A stretch of DNA of 64,000 nucleotides, taken from the NCBI RefSeq assembly GCF_958295425.1, contig NC_081153.1:9379395-9443394 (forward strand), given 5' to 3'. The notes beneath the pieces were generated by a model. That model worked only from the letters and a program-made list of their open reading frames with translations. It made no database searches and was not told the origin of the DNA. This stretch comes from Solea solea. Taxonomy: Eukaryota; Chordata; Actinopteri; Pleuronectiformes; Soleidae. Positions 11,069-21,947 of the stretch are shown in pieces. How positions within the stretch are numbered: the first letter of the stretch is position 1; each line of letters begins with the position of its first letter. A program made the translations under genes and the position numbers.

Positions 11069-11315
11069 GCAGCGCAGCGCAGCAGAGCGCTGACATCGCA
11101 GCCACAGCTGACTTCTTTTTATTTGTTTGGTTGATTGTTTTGAGTTGACAATAAACCGGTCTATTTACTCCCTCAACGCCGCCTCCTCGTCCTTCCATGA
11201 GTCCCTGTTCAGGCGCCACTGTGAGCTTTTCCCACTCACTGGGGTTCGGGCTCACCGGCTGAGCCACTCCTTCCTTTCCTCCAGCAGCCGTCGCTCTAAC
11301 CAAGCCCCACTGCCA
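10855..11315. mobile_element. Long-TIR fold-back element inside copy A 3' UTR
   Basis: The first 64 bases, starting TGGCAGTGGGGCTTGGTTAG, are the perfect reverse complement of the last 64. Copy B has the empty site (CACTATATACACGATGCC). The interior has TATATAAG (about 10952), a (GA)n run (11024-11063), AATAAA (11150) and, on the minus strand, TGGCGCCTGAACAGGGAC at about 11199-11216, which is 17/18 matched to a tRNA-Lys primer binding site. It mixes LTR-like signals with inverted rather than direct ends. Confidence 0.7.
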
Positions 11316-11681
11316 CAATACACGATGCCACATGTTAATAATAATAATCACATATTCAGTGATGCATCGGCTGTAGATCCAAGACACAAACACACATTAA
11401 ACAATAAGCATCAGTGCTCATCTGATTTTCCACTTGTGTAAATATGTAAATATTTCAGGCTCAGAGTTATTAATGTTTCTTTCTTTCATGATGTTTTGAT
11501 TATATATCACTTAATATGAAACAAGCTTGTTCATGAAATGAGATTTGTGGGATTTTTGAAGCTCGTCGACACACTGATGTTTCAGCTTTGGCTTCTTAAA
11601 CATTTTGAAGATGTGTTTAAAGAAATGAAGTTGCACTGTTGTTTCTTTCCTTTTGTACTTCTACCTTGCTTTTCAAAATTC

Positions 11682-11687
11682 AATAAA
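11682..11687 (+). promoter_or_regulatory. Poly(A) signal of copy A
   Basis: AATAAA followed within 30 bases by T/G-rich sequence (TTTGTTCAAATGTCTACACT). It is conserved in the copy B 3' flank at 43371, and is the first canonical signal after exon 8 apart from one inside the inserted element (11150). Confidence 0.6.
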
Positions 11688-11710
11688 GGCCCTGATTTGT
11701 TCAAATGTCT

Positions 11711-12713
11711 ACACTCTGTGTTTTTGCTCATGTACAAAGACTTTGTGTAGCCACAGTTCTACATCACACTCTTGGAGCAGGCTCTGTAAACTCTGCTGCT
11801 CCTCTGCAGTGGCTCCTTGTAGCTTTGGAAAGAAGGAAATTCATTCTGTTATTTCTGTGTCATTTTAGTTCTACATTCACAGGAAACTCTTCATTTGCTT
11901 TATTTTTTCCCCCAAAATCATTTATTAACTGTTTTTTACTGCCACACAGTGTTTCCCAAACTTTCTATATTAGAATCTAAATCAGGACAAGAAGCAGCAA
12001 CTCATTTACACCTAATATCAAACTTGAACTCAGATGTGTGGTAAATGAATTTCCCCTTCATTTTGTACACGTTATTGTAAATCGTGTACGCATAAATCCT
12101 AATGAACATGTCGGGAAAGTTCTGCAAGTATCTGTGGGAATCACTGCTGTAGAGGAAGCTTTCCTAGAAGTGGCATCTAAACTCATCCTCACAACTCTGT
12201 AGACTGTACAACAATTAGATGTGTCACTGCAATCAATTATTGACATGGTCACACAGAAGAACATGAAATAAATCATGTTTTTAACTGATGAACAAAAACT
12301 GACACAGCAGACTTTAGGTCAGGAGAGATTTGAGTCGTCGCTGGTCATTTTTCACTGGTTTGTTTTCAAAAGAAAGGATCATGTTTGCTCCAGTGACAGG
12401 AGAGTGACATATGTCTGCTCTCATCTATACCAGCTTTCAATAGGTTCTAGTTTTGTCTTTTATGTTCTACATGTTCCATACAACAAACATGAGGTAAATA
12501 CATTCTTTGTTGCTGTGAGCAACGACGACAACCACGACACACTGTCGTGCTGTAAAAAGCCACAACATTACAAACAACTACCACAATGACAAAGACTGAA
12601 AAACACTAGAACCTCTGACGTTCAGACGACGTCGAAACACAACGACAGCGACGACGACAAATCAGTCACCCTCTAATAATGGATATGATGGACGTGTCAA
12701 TCATGAACACTCT
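11711..12713. other. Copy A 3' flank, no gene seen
   Basis: Up to about 12117 it matches copy B (to about 43803). The rest is absent from B. I see only short unsupported ORFs. Confidence 0.5.
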
Positions 12714-12911
12714 GTGCACAAACCCTGCTCTGAGAAGCAGCCTGAGACAGGCAGGCTCACTCTCTGCGACAACATGCAGTCCACTTCACTATTAAGATCA
12801 GTAGAGGCTGGGCTCGACCACACCAGGCAGGACCTCAGGTGTAGACTGTGCACAGATGCCTCTGACACAGTGCAGCACATCACAGCAGGGTGTAAGAGTC
12901 TGGCTGGGTAG
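12714..12911 (+). pseudogene. Non-LTR retrotransposon C-terminal fragment
   Basis: The translation includes CRLCTDASDTVQHITAGC, the CX2C...H...C finger that commonly follows the reverse transcriptase domain in several LINE clades. It ends at a stop right after KSLAG. No RT core was found next to it. It is present only in the copy A unit. Confidence 0.5.
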
Positions 12912-13076
12912 AGAGGTTTGTGGCAGCTGTGAGCACCGGCACACAAGTGCTAACACACCATTGACATTGTCCTGTAGGTGATCCTCATGTTGTTATGACC
13001 CAGCTCGTGAAGGGGGAGGGAAGCAGCATAAAACACAGGTGTTTATGGGAAATAAGTTGATTTATTGAATAAGGGC

Positions 13077-13653
13077 TGAGGACAATAAGTTCAGATTGTT
13101 ATAAAAAGGGACACCCATATATTTTTCTTATTTCATATTTCCTGTTATTAATATTTGTGTTATTCCATATTTCATGTTATTCATATTTTTGTTATTTCAT
13201 GTTATTCATATTTGTGTTATTTCATATTCAATGTTATTAATATGTTTGTTATTTCATGTTAATATGTTTGCTATTTCATGTTATTAATATTTTTGTTATT
13301 TAATGTTATTAATATTTCTATTATTTCATATTTCATGTTATTAATATTTGTGTTATTTCATATTTCGTGTTATTAATATTTCTGTTATTTCATGTTATTA
13401 ATATTTTCTGTTTGATCTAAAAGAATCACTGTGCTCTAGTTTGTGCAATCAGGCAATACAGGGGTGTAGTGGCGCCTTTACGCCACAAGAGGGAGTGTCC
13501 CCTCAAATGAGCAACTGTGTCAAGGGTAAACACAGCCGATGCACACAGTGTCTAACCTGCATCCGGCTGGACAGAAGCGTAACAATGCGTATTGCCATGT
13601 GTATTTTCAGACTGTCCAGTAAAGAATGTGCGTCTTTATTGAAGTGTGCAACA
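13077..13653 (+). repeat. 5' LTR of gypsy copy 1
   Basis: The outer half is an AT-rich tandem array of TGTTATTAATATTT and TTATTTCATATTTCA units (about 13130-13410). The inner half (GGGGTGTAGTGGCGCCTTTA to TGTGCAACA) is GC-richer and near identical among all four LTR copies in the window. Confidence 0.82.
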
Positions 13654-13658
13654 ACATT

Positions 13659-13676
13659 TGGTGTCAGAAGTGGGAT
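13659..13676 (+). promoter_or_regulatory. Primer binding site, tRNA-Leu type
   Basis: TGGTGTCAGAAGTGGGAT is complementary to the 3' end of vertebrate tRNA-Leu(CAA) including CCA, five bases after the LTR end. The tRNA match is from memory. Confidence 0.75.
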
Positions 13677-13724
13677 CAGCGGTGCTACGGAGAAGCAGTG
13701 TGAGATCGCAGACCAAACGCAACT

Positions 13725-13888
13725 ATGGAGCTGGAGCGACTGCAAGATCAACTGAATGAGATCCTGGTGCAGTTCAAATTTGAGCAGCTACAAGAGGTGT
13801 GTTTGCAAGCTAAGATTTCCACTGAAAAACAGACCAAAAAGCACACGCTGATCAGAGCAATACATGAAGCCGTAGATAGAGAAGCTAT
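13725..13888 (+). pseudogene. gypsy gag N-terminal fragment, copy 1
   Basis: It starts MELERLQDQLNEILVQFKFE and continues about 54 residues in a charged, helical style before the reading is broken by the (TTTG)n tail of the inserted LINE. An identical arrangement occurs at 44121 in the second copy. Confidence 0.6.
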
Positions 13889-15129
13889 AGTTTGTCTGTT
13901 TGTTTGTTTGTTTGTTTGTTTCATTGATTGTCCACAATGTGGAAATGTGTCTTTTGGTCTCATACAAACAACAAGCAGGACGGCAACAACAACACTTACA
14001 CTCAAACATCTTCAGGGCAAAAAGCAGGACAGCAGTGGCAGTTACATTAAAAAGGCATCAACGGGACATGGTGTTCAGTGCTCCAATGGCATTGGGGATG
14101 AAGGGATTTTTAAAGATATTACGATTTGCCCTTGGTACTTTACAACGTCTACCAGAGGGAAGAAGTTCAAACTCCCGATTAAGTGGATGAGAGGGATCGT
14201 TTGCTATTTTGACAGCTTTTTTCCTCAGCACTTCCTCATACACACAACTTAATGGTTTCTGTCTCATACCTATGATTTTTCAGGCTATATTTACTATTCT
14301 CTGCAGCTTGCTTCTTCCTTTTATGTTTAGATTAGCGTACCACATTGCCATGTTCAAAGTTAAGATGCCCTCCATCAGGTTCTTCTAAACTGTTTCCATA
14401 ATATGCTTGCTCACTCTAAAGGAGTTGAGCTTGCGTAGTAAGTGGAGACGCTGATTACAGGTTTAAAGAATGTAGTCAGTGTTTTCACTGACATTTAGGT
14501 TGCAATCAATATATGTACCTAAATATTTGAACTTGTTTACTACCTCTACAATTTGTCCCTTCATTATAAGGGGGCTGCACAGGGTCCTTTTCATGAAAGA
14601 CAAGTTCCTGTGTTTTTGTTACATTGATCTCTAAGAAGCTTTCATGGCACCACTTCAGGAGAGATGACACATGTCTCTGTATACGTCCTCTCCCACTATG
14701 TCCCCCTTCTCCAATAAGGCAACCAGGGCCATATCATCCGCATACTTCAACAAACCAAACTTTTCCAGATCTAATTGGAATTCGTTTGTGTATATGGAGA
14801 AAAGTCATGGGGATAAAATAGTCCCCTGCGGGGCACCAGTGTTAAGCACAATGATGTCGGACCGAGTGTTATTGACCAGAACCTGTTGAGGGCGGTCAGA
14901 GAGGAAGTCCTAACAAGGTGGATGATACCACCGTTTACTCCTATGTCAGTAAGTCTCTGCAGCAGGATGTCAATCTGCATGCTGTTAAAAGCAGAAGTGA
15001 AATCGATAAACAGGGCCCTAGCAAGATGGGAGGGGACTTGAAGGTGCTTTGACAGGGTGTGGAACATACTGACAGTTGCGTCATCAGTTCCACTCTGACA
15101 TTTATAAGCACACTGGAGACGATCTAAGC
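13889..15129 (-). mobile_element. Truncated CR1/L2/Rex-like LINE, minus strand, copy 1
   Basis: Read on the minus strand it encodes RT blocks: LDRLQCAYK, GTDDATVSMFH, ALFIDFTSAFNSMQ, then KYADDMALVALL (YADD at 14733-14744), and the C-terminal block FELLPSGRRC with FIPNAIGALN (about 14080-14180). Its 3' tail is (CAAA)n, seen as (TTTG)n at 13890-13920. The 5' side is cut exactly at the hAT end (15130). Frameshifts are present. Confidence 0.75.
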
Positions 15130-16536
15130 CAGGGGTGTCAAACGTACGGCCTGCGGGATAAATCTGCATTATTGAAAAAAATAAGAATAAACTTCATTTT
15201 CTTTAAAATCTGCAGTTCCTATATTGTCCGCTAGTGGCGCTGTGTTTTAGTCAGTTCTATCGCTTTACCCGCTTTTTCTGTTGACCCTGGCACCGTCTTC
15301 AGTGAAATGTCTTTGTCAAAAAAGAGAAAAGTGGACACAGAGTGTCGGATTTTTCAAGAAAAATTGACCTCTTCCTATATGTTCACGGAGGTGAATGGGA
15401 AACCCGTGTGCCTGGTGTGCATGAGTCCATTCGCAGTCAGAGCTTCTGATACGTTGACATGCAACTTGAAATCATTGATTTGCAGTGTGATGTAGAATTG
15501 AAGGACAAATTTGCTTCTCTGGGCTTGGACACATTTTACAAGTATCTCCAACCAGGCTATCCTAAATTGACAGCACTGGCTGCAAAAATGTTGTCCATGT
15601 ATGGGACTACCTACCTTTGGGAGCAGGTTTTCTCAGTAATGAACATTAATAAAACGAAGCTGCGCTCAAAGCTCACACATAAGCACTTAAATGAGATTCT
15701 GAAAGTGGCTGCTACTCGGGACATGATGCCTGATATTAATGCACTTGTGCAGGCTAAACGATGCCAAGTTTCAGGGGCAAATACTGAGCAAGACTAAATC
15801 TTATGGAATGCTCTTGTCAACATTGCACTATAAAAATAAACAGCTGTGAATATTTGCTGTTGTAATTGCTGTGAAAGTCAGTGCTAGTCAGTAACAGATT
15901 TACAACAGAAGAGTTTTGTTGAGTAAAAAACGATTTCTTATGCATGCCATATATGTTATGTATGTTGTATGTTTTTTTACATGTATACATGTTATGCATT
16001 AACAAGGAAGGGGACAAATTTACTTTATCAAATGTCTGTTTAAAACAGCTGCCACTTAAGATTTCAAGTGTGTGGAGTCAGTTCATGTGTTCAGAATTGC
16101 TTCCCAGATGTGGAAAATGGATTTTAAATCATTTATACATTTTGACGTGTTTGATGTATTTTAACATGCCGGACAGTGTTTTAACTTCCAATAAATAAAA
16201 CTGTCAATAAATGTTTTGCAACATTGTACAATCACTGTGATCAGTTTTTATGCATAATGCACTTAAATAAATGTTAAACTGGGTGAAAGTGTTGTTGAAA
16301 TTGCACATACTTTTCTTAGAAACTCTTAGGTTGTTCATAATATATTTAGTAAAAGGACAATTCATTGCATATAACGATTTTTATAATTTACTTCTTCTTC
16401 TTTGCACTTATACAAAGAAAAAAGTGGACTTATTGTTAGTTCTATGTAATTTTGGAATGAGTTTACTGGTCTGGCCCCCTTGAGATCCGATTAAGTTGTA
16501 TGCGGCCCCCAGACCAGAATGAGTTTGACACCCCTG
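15130..16536 (+). mobile_element. Internally deleted hAT element, copy 1
   Basis: The ends CAGGGGTGTCAAAC and GTTTGACACCCCTG are perfect inverted repeats. The coding remnant (15307-15797) has an N-terminal zinc-finger-like part (KPVCLVCMSP) and a C-terminal hAT dimerisation part (TTYLWEQVFSVMNINKTKLRS), split by a frameshift after SPFAVRASD. The flanks ATCTAAGC and GCTTAGAG are inverted, not direct, copies. Confidence 0.78.
15307..15797 (+). pseudogene. Deleted hAT transposase, frameshifted copy
   Basis: Two overlapping frames together correspond to the single 182-residue ORF at 45706 in the other unit. Relative to that copy it lacks 5 bases near 15450, so the first frame stops at SLICSVM. 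The catalytic middle of an hAT transposase is absent in both. It resembles GTF2IRD2/EPM2AIP1-type domesticated hAT proteins only through the shared family. Confidence 0.7.
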
Positions 16537-18320
16537 GCTTAGAGGGAATATATCCAAGGCAAAAATTGAGTACAAGAACAAAGTAGAAAGTAAATATTTT
16601 GGTGGCAACATAAAACAAGCCTGGGAGGGTCTGAATACACTAATGGGTAAAACCAATAAGAAATGTGATACTCCTCCAAGCATCAATCAGTGTTTTGTTG
16701 ATGAGTTAAAGCACTTTTTCTGTAGATTTGATAAAGTGGATGACAAACAGGAATGTGATGAGATCTGTAAAAATCTCCCTACAGGAGCACCCACAGCCAT
16801 CACTGTGGATGCTGTGGCTCAAAGTCTTTTTCAGCTGAAGCCAAACAAGGCCACTGAAGGCCCGTCTACTTAAGGACTGTGCTCCTCAACTGAAAGGAGT
16901 CCTCTCAAAACTGTTCAATTCCCTCCTTGTTACAGGCTCGCCCAGATCGTGGAAACTATCCATTATAAGGCCTATACCAAAAAAGCTAGGGGCAAGTAAA
17001 CCTGAAGATTTTGGGCCCATCGCCATAACCTCCATATTATGCAAAACTATGGAGAGAGTTGTGGTTGATCTTTTGACCACCACAGTGGTTGGTGAACTAG
17101 ACCCCCTACAGTTTGCCTACAAGAGGGAAAGAGGTACTGATGATGCTGTGCTGACCTTGCTAGATGTGATCTCAAAGCATACGCTAGGGTTTTTATTTGT
17201 AGACTTGAGTGCAGCTTTTAACTCTATGAAATGACACATTCTTCTGAAAAGGCTGGCAGATTTGAATATTGAAAAAGGCTTGATGCTCTGGATCAGAGAC
17301 TTTCTCTCTTGCCGCCCTCAAAGGGTCTGTACTAACGCTATTCTGTCAGGAGAACTCATCATAAGCACTGGCTGCCCACAGGGTAGCGTTCTTTCACCTT
17401 TGCTCTTTTCACTTTTCACAAATGAGCTTGCACTTAATGATAAAAGTTTGAAATTGATTAAGTACGCCGACGACATGGCCTTAGTCGGCCTGCTACAGAA
17501 ATCTGACTCCTCTGGTGAGGCCTTTTACCTTGCCCACATTAAGGCCCCAGAAGCGTGGTGTCTTGACAGCCAGCTTGAAATCAACGTGTCAAAAACAAAG
17601 GAGCTAGAACTGACGATAGAGCCACTTTCACTTGATGGCCAGCTTGTTGAAACTGTGGAAACCTTTAAATATCTAGGCACAGGCCTTGACAGTCATTTTA
17701 GCTTCTCTGAAAACACAGATTTTATCTTCAAGAAATGCTCACAGCGACGCCGTCTGCTTAGAAGATTAAGCTGCCTTGGAGTCAGTCCGCACATTTTAGA
17801 GCTTGTGTATACTGCACATATTGAGAGTGTTAAGTGTAAGGTCAAGCTAAATAGAATTGTAAAAATGGCTGGTAAAATTGTGGCAAAACCCCAGAACATA
17901 CCAACACTTGCACTGAAAGGACAAGGAGCAAACAAAGAAGAATCCTGGCAGATAGCTCTCACCCTCTGTCCTGTCAGTTTGAGCTTCTGAAGTCTGGGAG
18001 GCGCTACAGAGTTCCTCTGGCCAAAGGTCCTTTTAAACAATCTTTTATCCCAAATGCCATTGCCATCTTGAACTTGACAAAGTGATCAATTCACATTATG
18101 ACCTGAACTGCTTTACCGTTGTGCTTTATTTATCTTATTAGATCTTATTTTACCTCTACTTTTGTTCCTATTTACACTGTATCTTATCTTTGTTTTTATT
18201 GTGTCTATTGTATGTTTTTTATGCATGACAATGTTTTTACCTTACTGTCGTCTGTTTACTGTGCTGGTGAGCCAAAGAAAACAATCAAGACTTATTCTAT
18301 TCTATTCTATTCTATTTGTG
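16537..18320 (+). mobile_element. CR1/L2/Rex-like LINE, plus strand, copy 1
   Basis: It encodes an RT N-terminal region (MGKTNKKCDTPPSINQCFVD at 16643), PLQFAYKRERGTDDAV, FLFVDLSAAFNSMK followed by a TGA, GCPQGSVLSPLLFSLFTNE, and KYADDMALVGLL (YADD at 17463-17474). The C-terminal block FELLKSGRRYRVPL / SFIPNAIAILN follows near 17975-18070. It ends in a (TTCTA)n tail at about 18294-18317. In-frame stops make it a dead copy. Its family differs from the minus-strand LINE to its left. Confidence 0.78.
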
Positions 18321-18599
18321 AGGTTAATGTCTGTGTGGTATATGGTAAAAGTGTGCACACTGCCAGCTCAGGAAAATGGGAAACAGGCAAAGTAAGAAGC
18401 CTGAACTGTCCGAGCCTGAGGGGCCAGTGGTAGATGATGCAAATTGTATTTAAGTGTCCTAAAGATGAAATGTTTAGTTTTTCAATTAAACTCATGGATG
18501 GTGTTGTGTCTCAGGGCTCTTTGGATCACTGAAATCAATCTCAGACACCTGTGATAATCAGTTTGCCAGGTGAGCCCAATTCAAGGAAAAACTAGTCCA

Positions 18600-19177
18600 G
18601 AAGGACGTTCCACATTAAGCAGAGCGCCATTTTTCTTTATCCCCAGCTTTCACTGCTGACTGCTCAAACACTGGATCCCGAACTGGACGCCCGACAAGAC
18701 CTCAACAAGCATCCGCCATTACATGTCATTCATGTCCAACTTCCAATGATGGAGGTGGCGGGACCGGATGGTGAACCTATACTGGTTTATAGGCCTTGGA
18801 CTCAGAAAGACACTGAAACCGCTGTTAAGAACAAGAACAGAAAAAGCGTCTCCAAGAAGAAGAAGAAGAAAAGCGTCTCAAAGAAAAGAAAGATGATAAA
18901 AGAGAGGTAGAGAAAAGAATGGAAGACATGTTCCTCCTGTTTGTTACAGAAAGAAGAAGCCTCCAAGCGGAGAGGTTATCAGTACAAACAACGAGACACA
19001 TATTCTGAGCGGAAAAACGTTGACTATGAGACATGTTTCACATGCGGTGAAAAAGGACACTGGAGCAAAGACTGCCCTAAGCGGAGAAACAGAGGAGGGG
19101 GCCAAAGAAGGGGCGGCAACTATCGTCACAGCGGAGACTACGGCCGCCCACCTTACAATGGCATGACGTCACAGTGA
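18600..19177 (+). pseudogene. gypsy gag C-terminal fragment with CCHC knuckle, copy 1
   Basis: A PPLHVIHVQLPMM segment is followed by a Lys-rich stretch, a stop, then YETCFTCGEKGHWSKDCPKR, a CX2CX4HX4C zinc knuckle at 19034-19075, and an Arg/Gly-rich end. The knuckle is the nucleic-acid-binding part of Gag. Confidence 0.7.
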
Positions 19178-19439
19178 CTACAGGGGGTGGACGGCGGAGA
19201 GGGAGGCCCAGTGGATGACCTGACAGCTGACACTTCTGAGACAGGTTTTGCACCCACACACTCATTCACACGCTCATGCAAAGAGGAACTGCTTGCTACT
19301 GATACTGATTGTGACACACATACACTGATACAACACACTATACTATTAAGATTCGCCTCGGTGACCCCACCCCTGTCAAACGCACATACATATCTGTCCC
19401 AAAACCACTTCACAAAGAAGTAAAAGAGTATTTGGAAGA

Positions 19440-20391
19440 CCTGTTAAACAGAGGGTGGATAGCGAACTCAAAATCCCCCTATTCCAGCCCAATTGTCTGT
19501 GTGTGTGTGTGTGTGTGAAAAAGGATGGGAGCCTCCGCCTGTGCCGTGACTACCGTGAGCTAAATAAAAAGTCGATCCCCGACCGCCATCCGATACCACG
19601 GATACGAGATATGTCAAACACTTGAAAGGGAAGTTCCCGGTTTTCGGTATTGGACCAAGGAAAGGCCTACCACCAGGGAAGAGTCCTGGAAGAGTCGAGT
19701 CGTCCCTTCACGGCATTTATTACACCATGGGGATTGTACGAGTGGGTGAGAACTCCCTTTGGCTTGTCATCTGCTCCTGAAGATTTCCAGAGATCGATGG
19801 AGGAGTGTCTGGTGGGACTGTGTGATGAGGTTTGCTTGCCCTATTTGGACGACAACTTGGTTGACTCTCAGACATTTGAGGACCACTTGAATGATCAGAG
19901 GAAGGTCCTGCAGCGTTACCGGAGTCACGGAGTGAAATGAACTGCAAGAAAATGTGAGCTCTTCAAAAATCAGGTGAGATTCCTGGGAAGGCTTGTTACA
20001 GACAACGGTCATACAATGGACCCTGCAGACATTGCTCCTGTCCAAGCATTCAAACAACAACGCACCCCCACCACAATTGGGTAAGTGAGGAAGCTGCTGG
20101 GATTCATCTCTTACTGACGAGGAAAAGACCTCTATGACAGAGAGGCTTATGGTGCAGAATTATATCCTGGATGCAGAGTGCTGGTCCCGAACCTCAATGA
20201 AAAGGGCAGACCTGGGAAGTAGAGATCGTTCTGGGAAGGCCAGGTGTTTGTGGTGACACGACAGAAATATCAGGACAGTCCAGTGTATGAGCTCAGGCCA
20301 GAAAACGGGAAAGGACGCATTCGAGTCATGCATAGAAACCTCCTGCTTCCGTGTGACCTTCTGCCCGTGGAGGAGATCAACATGTCCACAT
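19440..20391 (+). pseudogene. gypsy pol remnant (RT joined to integrase C-terminus), copy 1
   Basis: The reading contains [53 protein letters not shown] (YLDD catalytic box) and CELFKNQVRFLGRLV, then jumps to the integrase C-terminal region (LVPNLNEKG, FWEGQVFVVTR, GRIRVMHRN). A (GT)n insert at 19499-19517, a TGA after SHGVK and others break it. Confidence 0.72.
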
Positions 20392-20775
20392 AACCCAGGG
20401 AAAAAAAAAAAAAAGGAAAAGAGCAAGTGGCAATATGAGCAACAGGAACGAGAAGACAGTTCAGACGAAGAGGATGAATGGAGAGGAATCATTGGATTGC
20501 AAGCGGAAGGCAGGGATTCAGTGGCCGAAGATCTGGGAGAGGATACTGCAGAGCATCAGGAGGACCAACAGGAAGAAGATACAGGCGTACAAGAGGAGGA
20601 CGATGTCACACAAAGAGCTGAGGGAGAACATCAGTCTGCTGAGTCTGCATGCAGTGACGAGGAAGATGACCACCAGTTACCTACCAGAGCGAAAAAGTAT
20701 CCTTTGAGACAGAGAAGACCGAGAGCAATATTTACTTACAATAAGTCAGGACTGCCTACCATGTCCTATGTATAG
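20392..20775 (+). pseudogene. Acidic C-terminal tail of gypsy pol, copy 1
   Basis: After a poly-A run the frame reads an acidic Glu/Asp/Gln stretch and ends KYPLRQRRPRAIFTYNKSG, a type of ending common in fish gypsy polyproteins. It ends at a TAG at 20773. In copy 2 this tail is truncated by a deletion. Confidence 0.55.
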
Positions 20776-21278
20776 GTAACCATGGCAGTTAGATAGGTTG
20801 TATATGTGAGTCCAGATAAAAGACAGTTAAAGTCAAGCTGATGTTACTGTTCATTTGAAGAATTTAGAGTTCTTAGAGTTAAGTCAAGCTATAATACAGA
20901 TGTGACTAGTGAATAGGAATAAGGTTATCTTTGAGTGAATATGGACTAATGTAACCCACTGTGACCACTCTCCAGCACACTTTGAAGTAGATAGGAAGTT
21001 ATGTCTATGTTAAAGGGCCTTACTCAGAAAAGATGCAGACACCCGTGCTAGTGATGGAAGTTGCAGTGGACTGTTATCGTGCACAATAACGCCTGCTGCA
21101 AACATATGGCATCAACGGGAGATAAGTGCTATATGGTTTACTGAAACAGTATCGCATCTTCAGGGACTTTCTGACTCCTACTGGGACATAACCTTTCTAA
21201 ATGCGGGGTTGTACTGCAACACGGGACTGTATGTGTGTCAGCATGTCGGGACGACATTGAATTTTTGACGGGAGAGTG
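20776..21278. other. gypsy 3' untranslated stretch
   Basis: Lies between the pol tail and the 3' LTR. No ORF of note. Part of it is deleted in copy 2. Confidence 0.5.
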
Positions 21279-21947
21279 TGAGGACAATAAGTTCAGATTG
21301 TTATAAAAAGGGACACCCATATATTTGTGTTATTTAATATTTCATGTTATTAATATTTTTGTTATTTCATATTTCATGTTATTAATATTTTGTCAATTTA
21401 TGTTATTAATATTTTTGTTATTTAATGTTATTGATATTTTGTTATTTCATATTTCATGTTATTAATATTTTTGTTGTTTTGTGTTATTAATATATTTGTT
21501 ATTTCATATTTCATGTTATTAATATTTTGTTATTTCATATTTCATGTTATTAATATTTTTGTTGTTTTGTGTTATTAATATATTTGTTATTTCATATTTC
21601 ATGTTATTAATATTTTGTTATTTCATATTTCATGTTATTAATATTTTTGTTGTTTTGTGTTATTAATATATTTGTTATTTCATATTTCATGTTATTAATA
21701 TTTTCTGTTTGATCTAAAAGAATCCCTGTGCTCTAGTTGCAATCAGGCAATACAGGGGTGTAGTGGCGCCTTTACGCCACAAGAGGGAGTGTCCCCTCAA
21801 ATGAGCAACTGTGTCAAGGGTAAACACAGCCGATGCACACAGTGTGTAACCTGCATCCGGCTGGACAGAAGCGTAACAATGCGTATTGCCATGTGTATTT
21901 TCAGACTGTCCAGTAAAGAATGTGTGTCTTTATTGAAGTGTGCAACA
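21279..21947 (+). repeat. 3' LTR of gypsy copy 1
   Basis: Matches the 5' LTR at both ends, but its AT-rich array (about 21320-21700) is expanded, with three near-identical 90-base higher-order blocks (TTTTTGTTGTTTTGTGTTAT recurring). Confidence 0.82.

Larger units (their letters stand above)
10171..11710 (+). other. Copy A 3' UTR exon 8
   Basis: The acceptor TTTCTTTCTGTAG precedes 10171. The same exon occurs in copy B from 42314. The sequence runs to a polyadenylation signal at 11682-11687 and holds a 461-base inverted-repeat insertion (10855-11315) that copy B lacks. The exact cleavage site is not visible. Confidence 0.65.
13077..21947 (+). mobile_element. Degenerate Ty3/gypsy retrotransposon, copy 1, with nested elements
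   Basis: LTRs at 13077-13653 and 21279-21947 begin TGAGGACAATAAGTTC and end GCAACA. The primer site TGGTGTCAGAAGTGGGAT (13659-13676) fits tRNA-Leu. Pieces in order: gag start at 13725; nested LINE/hAT/LINE (13884-18320); basic Lys-rich segment and CCHC knuckle (19034-19075); reverse transcriptase with YLDD (19842-19853); integrase C-terminal part (about 20100-20390); acidic tail ending YPLRQRRPRAIFTY. The RT runs straight into the integrase C-terminus, so RNase H and the integrase core are deleted. Stops and frameshifts make it inactive. Confidence 0.85.

Noticed and set aside
11538..11750. 70-residue ORF conserved at 43227
   Set aside because: Same reason: duplicated 3' UTR, spans the poly(A) signal, no coding signature.
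15307..15797. Host gene related to GTF2IRD2 or EPM2AIP1
   Set aside because: Lies between hAT inverted repeats, lacks the catalytic middle, is frameshifted, and is duplicated with the surrounding transposons.
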